Below, one piece after another: positions 42,613 to 44,520 of a stretch of 44,520 nucleotides of DNA. The notes below the pieces were generated by a model that was not told the DNA's origin, searched no databases, and saw only the letters and a list, made by a program, of their open reading frames with translations. The number at the start of each line of letters is the position of its first letter. Within the stretch, counting starts at the first letter, position 1. Both the position numbers and the translations under genes were made by a program. Location of the stretch: assembly GCA_009926305.1 (NCBI GenBank), contig RFPC01000013.1:1-44520 (forward strand). The letters run 5' to 3'. The stretch comes from a bacterium. Its GTDB lineage: Bacteria; Bdellovibrionota_C; UBA2361; RFPC01.

Positions 42613-43299
42613 CTAAACTCCTCCCGTGAGACGATACGACTGCACAAGCCCCGTTGTTAACAACAGCCATCCATCAGCAAAGGTAAAAAGAGCTATTTTT
42701 AATGGCAAAGAGATCATTACGGGACTAACCATAAACATCCCAATTCCCGCAAGAATATTCGCAACGATAAGATCAATTACGAGAAAGGGAATCATGATTA
42801 CAAACCCCATCAAAAAAGCCTCTTTGAGCTCAGTTACTACGAAAGCAGAAAGCAAAACCGTCCAACTATCGCGACTTTCCTTTTCGACGAGCGTACCTTG
42901 AGCCTCATTGTGTGACGGATTGTCATTCATATCAGAGAAGATCTTTAACTCTCGAGTTCCTGAGTGTCTTCTCAAAAAGTCTCTCCAGGGTGAAAAAAGC
43001 TCTGTCATCTCTTCCCTCGCTACAGTGAGAGGATCAGTTGACAGCCTTTCCACCGGAAACGTTTTTAACCTCGTATGGAAATCATCGATGGTCGGGTGCA
43101 TAACGGAGAGGGTTAAAGCAAAAGAGATCCCGAGCAATACAAGCCCACCTGGCACCTGTTGTGCCCCGAGTCCCGCGCGAAAGAAGCTCAGGACAATGTG
43201 TATCTTCATAAAGGAAGTAAAGAGACCGACGAGCAGCGGGGTCAATGCTAGACCCATACTCACAAAAACGAGCCAATATGGATGTTGCGCTGAAGACAT
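42613..43299 (-). CDS. sctR: Type III export apparatus protein SctR (FliP/YscR family)
   Basis: 228 residues with four membrane helices. It contains TSFMKIHIVLSFFRAGLGAQQVPGG in broken form (a family hallmark). A large polar loop (about 85-150) follows helix two, then TELKEAFLMGFVIMIPFLVIDL and GMFMVSPVMISLPLKIALF. There is no signal peptide, unlike flagellar FliP, which favours a non-flagellar-type system. The ATG follows the upstream stop directly (TAAATG). Confidence 0.93.
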   Translation of the reverse strand: MSSAQHPYWLVFVSMGLALTPLLVGLFTSFMKIHIVLSFFRAGLGAQQVPGGLVLLGISFALTLSVMHPTIDDFHTRLKTFPVERLSTDPLTVAREEMTELFSPWRDFLRRHSGTRELKIFSDMNDNPSHNEAQGTLVEKESRDSWTVLLSAFVVTELKEAFLMGFVIMIPFLVIDLIVANILAGIGMFMVSPVMISLPLKIALFTFADGWLLLTTGLVQSYRLTGGV

Positions 43300-44364
43300 T
43301 TATTCCCCCTGCACAACACGAAGACTTTCGAGCTTGAAACCTGATGTTGCAAGTCGAGCACCTATTTTTACTCGCAGTCGTTCAAGAGGAATATTTTCTT
43401 CCCTATCCGCTATCAGGATCAGTGAGAGATGATTTTGCCGTCTCCGCTCTATGGCCACCTGAACATGCTCTTTTGCGCTCAGTGCGAAGTGAAACACAAG
43501 GTGATGATTCCCGTGCTCATCCTGCCAATGCTTTGCCTCTTCGAATGGTGCCCTCGGCTCATCTGTTGAGCGATCATCTTGCAGCACGGCGTTGTCTGTT
43601 CTTTCACTATCCTGTCCTGAATGCGAAGGATAATCCTTTGAATCCTGGAATTGACAATCAATTGGAGACGAAAAAAATCCGCTACGCGACCCGAAGTCAA
43701 CAAGAGATTCTTTCCCTGTTTCTCCTATCATAGCCTGAGTCTCTTCCTGAATTTCAAGCTCCACATCTGCGCCTTCTCGAACGGCTTCTTTTTCCACAAC
43801 TGGTAATGTGCTCACTTCACCTGACGATGTGTTGGAAAGAGGGATGCTCATTAGAACGGGCTCTGAGGCAGCATACGGTGAAGGCTGTTCAATGACACGA
43901 GAAGGCACTGGCATCACCCTGAACGTTTCTTGCTTTCTCTGCCTGCAAACAGCAAGCATTTGCATATTTTCTAATTCAGCTTCTTCTGCAATACCTTTTT
44001 GAAGCAGCTGATGGTCATTTTTTTTCTTCGCTACTATCTCTAGTTTCTTTTCATAAAATGCGAGCTGTCTCGCCAGACGATTCGACTGCCGTGTCATCCC
44101 ATCAATACTCTTCTTCAATTCTCTCTGATGCTGCCGAGAGGCTCGAATTGTGGATACGAAATCAACAAACTTTCTCGGAGTTATAGCAAAGCGGTTTTCC
44201 AGAAAATCTGCTTTCAGGAGACGATGTGTTTCATGCGTCTTTGAAATATCTTTGCTCATGCGCGCGATTTTTCGCTCTATAGTATTTCTGAGCCTGCGCA
44301 GATCGTCTTGTCGCATCTCACCTTCACGTTGCAAAAAGTTCAGCCGGTCAAAGGAAAGGGTCAT
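43300..44364 (-). CDS. Fused SctO-like stalk / SctP-like (FliK/HpaP) protein
   Basis: 354 residues in three parts. Residues about 1-145 are a long charged coiled coil (FLQREGEMRQDDLRRLRNTI, KSIDGMTRQSNRLARQLAFY) like SctO/FliJ, the export-ATPase stalk. Residues 146-280 are a polar, acidic linker. Residues 285-352 read like the C-terminal domain of FliK/SctP/HpaP: HHLVFHFALSAKEHVQVAIE, LSLILIAD, LERLRVKIGARLATSGFKL, then ESLRVVQG. In usual order sctO and sctP are separate genes between sctN and sctQ-R. Here the fused gene lies between sctI and sctR. The assignment of both ends is by pattern only. Confidence 0.7.
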   Translation of the reverse strand: MTLSFDRLNFLQREGEMRQDDLRRLRNTIERKIARMSKDISKTHETHRLLKADFLENRFAITPRKFVDFVSTIRASRQHQRELKKSIDGMTRQSNRLARQLAFYEKKLEIVAKKKNDHQLLQKGIAEEAELENMQMLAVCRQRKQETFRVMPVPSRVIEQPSPYAASEPVLMSIPLSNTSSGEVSTLPVVEKEAVREGADVELEIQEETQAMIGETGKESLVDFGSRSGFFSSPIDCQFQDSKDYPSHSGQDSERTDNAVLQDDRSTDEPRAPFEEAKHWQDEHGNHHLVFHFALSAKEHVQVAIERRRQNHLSLILIADREENIPLERLRVKIGARLATSGFKLESLRVVQGE

Positions 44365-44370
44365 AACCGA

Positions 44371-44520
44371 CTATCCCTGATTCTGCAGTCGTTTAAGGGA
44401 GGTGTTGGCACTTTCAGCAATTTTTGAGAGTAGCTCAACCCGCATTCCATACTGTCCAGCTCTAATCTGATAAAGCAAAAGGGCACGGGATGAGAGAGGA
44501 GAGCCTGACTCTATCTTACT
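44371..44520 (-). CDS. sctI: Type III inner rod protein SctI, C-terminal part (partial)
   Basis: A frame enters from the right edge and ends at TAG 44373-44371. The visible 49 residues end ALLLYQIRAGQYGMRVELLS, then KIAESANTSLKRLQNQG. This matches the C-terminal helix of the YscI/PrgJ/MxiI inner-rod family (a Gln/Tyr-rich helix with SKIA and a terminal Gln). Only six bases separate it from the next gene, so it belongs to the same operon. The N-terminus is outside the window. Confidence 0.7.
   Translation of the reverse strand, partial: SKIESGSPLSSRALLLYQIRAGQYGMRVELLSKIAESANTSLKRLQNQG

Noticed and set aside
37186-44520. Interpretation as a flagellar cluster (fliPQR-flhB)
   Set aside because: SctR lacks the FliP-type signal peptide, an inner-rod-like SctI precedes the block, the R-S-T-U order is that of non-flagellar systems, and no flagellar structural gene is visible; flagellar origin is not strictly excluded until the right flank is seen.

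Overview
This 44.5 kb window is chromosomal DNA of a Gram-negative bacterium. The evidence is a DUF481 outer-membrane protein, type III secretion (T3S) export-apparatus genes, a signal-peptide di-haem cytochrome and undecaprenyl-phosphate glycan chemistry. Gene density is high, base composition looks moderate, and I see no insertion sequences, rRNA, tRNA or CRISPR arrays. The mix (rimP-nusA-ylxR-infB, a non-flagellar-type T3S cluster, PF06537-type cytochrome, many hybrid kinases) would suit a former-deltaproteobacterial lineage, perhaps aquatic. I cannot fix the taxon from sequence reading alone.

Layout. 1-3.5 kb: the rimP-nusA-ylxR-infB operon on the minus strand (infB runs off the left edge), with a good sigma70-like promoter near 3438-3465. 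3.7-8.0 kb: gnd, a PPP-type phosphatase and lepA, also minus. 8.1-17.8 kb: a minus-strand surface-polysaccharide locus with sugar-nucleotide enzymes (epimerase, UDP-xylose synthase, UDP-glucose dehydrogenase), an initiating phosphotransferase and four glycosyltransferases. No flippase, polymerase or exporter is present. 17.9-22.9 kb: two divergent plus-strand genes, a 746-residue protein with a repetitive N-terminus and a PAS-like domain, and a solitary VirD4/TraG-type coupling ATPase preceded by a 19-codon leader ORF with a strong ribosome-binding site. 23.2-32.9 kb: metabolic, envelope and signalling genes (di-haem cytochrome, response regulator, hybrid kinase, GT39 glycosyltransferase, small membrane proteins, inorganic pyrophosphatase, DUF481 protein). 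33.0-34.2 kb: a photolyase/cryptochrome-like protein whose domain order appears permuted.

34.2-44.5 kb: a minus-strand T3S locus read as sctI (partial), an sctO-sctP-like fusion, sctR, sctS, sctT, a truncated sctU, a 1104-residue sensor kinase, a separate SctU/FlhB C-terminal domain gene, a tail-anchored FHA protein and a 546-residue single-pass membrane protein. The most striking feature is that the export switch protein SctU appears pre-split. The membrane gene stops where the autocleaved NPTH segment would begin. The cytoplasmic domain is a separate gene about 3.3 kb downstream, with the kinase gene between them. No sctQ sits between the fusion and sctR. SctN, SctV, SctJ, SctC and SctD are not seen in the window and could lie beyond the right edge.

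All assignments come from reading motifs and gene context; no database search was run.
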